From NCBI GenBank assembly GCA_002841335.1, contig PHEY01000002.1, forward strand, positions 1-64,000: 64,000 nt of DNA, read 5' to 3'. Below the pieces are notes generated by a model. The model ran no database searches, was not told the origin of the DNA, and was given only the letters and a program-made list of their open reading frames with translations. The position numbers and the translations under genes were made by a program. The stretch is from Actinobacteria bacterium HGW-Actinobacteria-2 (GTDB taxonomy: Bacteria; Actinomycetota; Actinomycetes; Propionibacteriales; Propionibacteriaceae). Shown piece after piece: positions 62,196-64,000 of this stretch (the first letter of the stretch is position 1; each line of letters opens with the position of its first letter).

Positions 62196-62725
62196 ACTCA
62201 GCCCAGACCCTCAGCGAAGCCGATCGGCGCACTCTGGCGCGCTGGGCGGCAGCGTGCGCGGAGCACGTCCTTGCGTTGTTCGCCAGCGATGATGAGGCCG
62301 CCGACGCCACCGTGCGGGACGCGCTCGTCCGGGCGTCCGCGTTTGCCCGCGGCGAGAGCACCGCGGCGATCGAGATCCGTCGGCGGATGGAGGCGGTGAA
62401 GGCAGCCGGTTCGGCCACCACGGCGGCAGGTGCCGCGGCCGCCAGGTCGGTGGCGCAGGCCGCAGCGGTGGCCCACGTGGGTGCCCATGCCCTGGGCGCA
62501 GCGGCGTACGCGGTCAAAGCCGTCTCCCTGACCCACGGGGCGGACGCAGCCCGCGACGAGGTGGCCTGGCAGCTCGCTCAGCTGACCGCCGACGAGCGAG
62601 CAGCCCTGCGTTTGCTGCCACTGCTGGGCACCGACCCCAACGGCCCGCTCGGGTCCGGCCTGCTCACTCAGGGAATCCTGGGCGAGACCGTCCGCGCGAT
62701 TCAGGCGGCGACAAGCACCGCGTAA
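62192..62725 (+). CDS. Imm-5-like putative immunity protein
   Basis: 177 residues, Ala-rich and helical. The pattern LSEADRRTLARWAAACAEHV with AHVGAHALGAAAYAVKAVSL fits the Imm-5 family predicted as immunity proteins of polymorphic toxins. No toxin gene adjoins, so the immunity role is unproven here. Translationally coupled to TetR (ATGA overlap). Confidence 0.75.
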   Translation: MNSAQTLSEADRRTLARWAAACAEHVLALFASDDEAADATVRDALVRASAFARGESTAAIEIRRRMEAVKAAGSATTAAGAAAARSVAQAAAVAHVGAHALGAAAYAVKAVSLTHGADAARDEVAWQLAQLTADERAALRLLPLLGTDPNGPLGSGLLTQGILGETVRAIQAATSTA

Positions 62726-62761
62726 CGCACTCCAGTCGGAGGTGAGCCATAGCCTGGTGTC

Positions 62762-63136
62762 ATGAATGCGGGTCGCGCCAAGGTGTACGCCCGGCGCCGC
62801 AAGCGCCGGATGCGAGGCCGGACCCATGACCTCACCGACGCTCAGTGGGCGGCCCTGGTGGCGGCGTGGGGCGGCTGCGCCTACTGCGGCAGTGCCACCG
62901 GGTCGTTGGAGAAGGACTGCATGCTCCCCATCGCCAACGGCGGTCGCTACACCCTGAGCAATGTGGTGCCGGCCTGCCGATCCTGCAACGCCAGCAAGTG
63001 GAACGCCGAAGTCACCAGCTGGCTTCGCCGCAAGCGTCTCGACGAGGCCGCCTTCCTCACCCGCCAACGCGAGATCTTCACCCAACTCGAGGCTGAGTTG
63101 GACGCCTCTGCCGCCACGCCCGGAACCGACGATTGA
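62762..63136 (+). CDS. HNH-type nuclease-like protein with altered catalytic motif
   Basis: 124 residues. Two zinc-binding Cys pairs (CAYCGS and CRSCNASKWN) frame an HNH core. Where HNH enzymes have Asp-His in DHxxP, this protein has KDCMLPIANGGRYTLSN, so the general-base His is Cys. The Asn in LSNVVPAC and the terminal Asn are kept. The same Cys substitution seems typical of a wider actinobacterial subfamily (recollection). Activity as a nuclease is therefore uncertain. Basic N terminus (ARRRKRRMRGRTH) suits nucleic-acid binding. Confidence 0.8.
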   Translation: MNAGRAKVYARRRKRRMRGRTHDLTDAQWAALVAAWGGCAYCGSATGSLEKDCMLPIANGGRYTLSNVVPACRSCNASKWNAEVTSWLRRKRLDEAAFLTRQREIFTQLEAELDASAATPGTDD

Positions 63137-63203
63137 GTCTCCGGCCCGCAACACGACCGCACAGGCCGCCGCTCGGGTCACCGGGGCGCCGAGCAGGCAT
63201 GAC

Positions 63204-63365
63204 TCGCGGATCTATGAGGGTTATGACGTGGGTGTCCGACCACGAATAAGCAACTCGCGGATTGAGGAAGGTCTTGCGCCCTCGTCGCGGCCTCAAAACC
63301 CTCCTAGATCCGCGACTTCCGGTGAAGGCCGCACCGACCCCCCTCATAACCTCACTCAATCCGCG
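63204..63365. repeat. Interleaved inverted repeats with TCGCGGAT core
   Basis: Four related half elements: A at 63204-63226 (TCGCGGATCTATGAGGGTTA), B at 63254-63270 (CTCGCGGATTGAGGAAG), C' at 63290-63314 (ends CTAGATCCGCGA) and D' at 63339-63365 (ends CTCACTCAATCCGCGA). A pairs with C' (about 20 of 23) and B with D' over their first 12 bases, in an A-B-C'-D' order. No gene within. Confidence 0.75.
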
Positions 63366-63420
63366 ACATGGCTAAGGCACAACCGCGATTCGAGTCGAAG
63401 ACCTGGCTTGGCCACACCGC

Positions 63421-64000
63421 TCAGCTGGAGAAGCGGAACTCCACGACGTCCCCATCGGCCATGACGTAGTCCTTGCCTTCCATGCGGGCTTTGCCAGCCG
63501 CACGGGCAGCAGCAACCGAACCGGCGGCGACCAGGTCTTCGAAGCTGATCACTTCCGCCTTGATGAAACCCTTCTGAAAATCGGTGTGGATCACGCCGGC
63601 AGCCTCAGGCGCGGTGGCGCCCTTCTTGATCGTCCAGGCGCGCGACTCCTTGGGGCCGGCAGTCAGGTAGCTCTGCAGGCCGAGGGTTTCGTAGCCGACG
63701 CGGGCCAGGGTGTCCAGGCCGGGCTCGGTGATGCCCATCTCGGCCAGGAACTCCGCAGCGTCCTCCGGCTCCAGCTCCGACAGCTCGGCCTCGATCTTGG
63801 CGTCCAGGAAGATCGCCTCGGCCGGGGCCACCAGGGCACGCATCTTGTCCAGCAGTTCGGTGTCGGCCAGTTCGTCGGCGTCGCAGTTGAACACGTACAG
63901 GTACGGCTTGGCGGTCAGCAGGAACAGCTCCCGCAGCGGCTCCAAGTCCAGCCCAGCCGCATGGACGCCCACGCCCGAGTCGAGCACCTTCTTGGCCTCC
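63421..64000 (-). CDS. ychF: Redox-regulated ATPase/GTPase YchF, C-terminal part
   Basis: The frame is open to the right edge, so the N-terminal G domain lies outside. About 192 residues are visible. NKP-type context KPYLYVFNCDADE (here Asn-Cys-Asp) is followed by the helical domain and the TGS domain: LQSYLTAGPKESRAWTIKKG, then HTDFQKGFIKAEVISFEDLV and the terminus VMADGDVVEFRFSS, all characteristic of YchF/OLA1. A universal translation-associated P-loop protein. Confidence 0.95.
   Translation of the reverse strand, partial: EAKKVLDSGVGVHAAGLDLEPLRELFLLTAKPYLYVFNCDADELADTELLDKMRALVAPAEAIFLDAKIEAELSELEPEDAAEFLAEMGITEPGLDTLARVGYETLGLQSYLTAGPKESRAWTIKKGATAPEAAGVIHTDFQKGFIKAEVISFEDLVAAGSVAAARAAGKARMEGKDYVMADGDVVEFRFSS

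Overview
The window is a high-GC chromosomal segment that reads as an actinobacterium. Supporting signs are the MurT/GatD lipid II amidation pair, a mycothiol-dependent maleylpyruvate isomerase-family protein, many GTG starts, leaderless-looking promoters and long runs of genes overlapping by 4 bp. A pyruvate formate-lyase operon with a formate channel, and starch and alpha-glucan genes, suggest a facultatively anaerobic, carbohydrate-fermenting member of a group such as Propionibacteriaceae. That placement is inference. No rRNA, phage structural genes, transposase or CRISPR array was seen.

Layout. 1-5.2 kb: end of an unidentified gene, murT-gatD, a DsbA-like/CcdA-like thiol-redox pair and an MFS transporter. 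5.3-7.1 kb: tRNA-Lys(CTT), then a gene-poor stretch with one unrecognised membrane protein. 7.1-16.1 kb: secreted beta-amylase, an orphan solute-binding lipoprotein, DUF3618, a one-Cys peroxiredoxin, a histidine phosphatase and a CUT1 sugar importer whose last permease gene is frameshifted. 16.1-18.2 kb: tRNA-Leu(TAG), four repeat units, dinB and an inverted repeat. 18.2-20.8 kb: the 4-bp-overlapped operon rph-rdgB-thyA-folA. 20.9-21.6 kb: a CsoR-type operator before a 52-residue Cys-rich protein and a rhodanese lipoprotein. 21.7-27.1 kb: repeats, dapC, fdxA, a DMT transporter and transketolase.

27.3-30.9 kb is an accessory island. It holds a large lower-GC protein joining a type I restriction-like nuclease domain to a P-loop ATPase, then a MntA/HepT toxin-antitoxin pair whose antitoxin carries its own helix-turn-helix and faces a near-perfect operator. 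30.9-37.9 kb: a membrane protein, a HEAT-repeat protein, a PadR-controlled drug-efflux ABC operon, a CPBP protease, an MFS efflux pump and arfB. 37.9-42.9 kb: pullulanase, then an ABC exporter divergent from a MarR regulator with a perfect palindrome between them. 43.4-47.5 kb: pflB-pflA-focA. 47.6-51.2 kb: an asymmetric heterodimeric ABC exporter. 51.2-56.1 kb: an HxlR/oxidoreductase divergent pair, a two-component system and small enzymes. 56.2-60.4 kb: an unusual YbjN / Hsp90-like / TPR operon. 60.5-63.1 kb: a TetR locus with SDR, darcynin-like and Imm-5-like genes, and an HNH-type protein. 63.4-64 kb: the 3' part of ychF.

Working together: beta-amylase and pullulanase would break down alpha-glucans, the CUT1 importer would take up the products (its ATPase is not here), transketolase serves the pentose phosphate route, and PFL/FocA would produce and export formate under anoxia. 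The best candidates for an under-described system are the nuclease-ATPase island, the Hsp90-like operon and several families of palindromic intergenic repeats.
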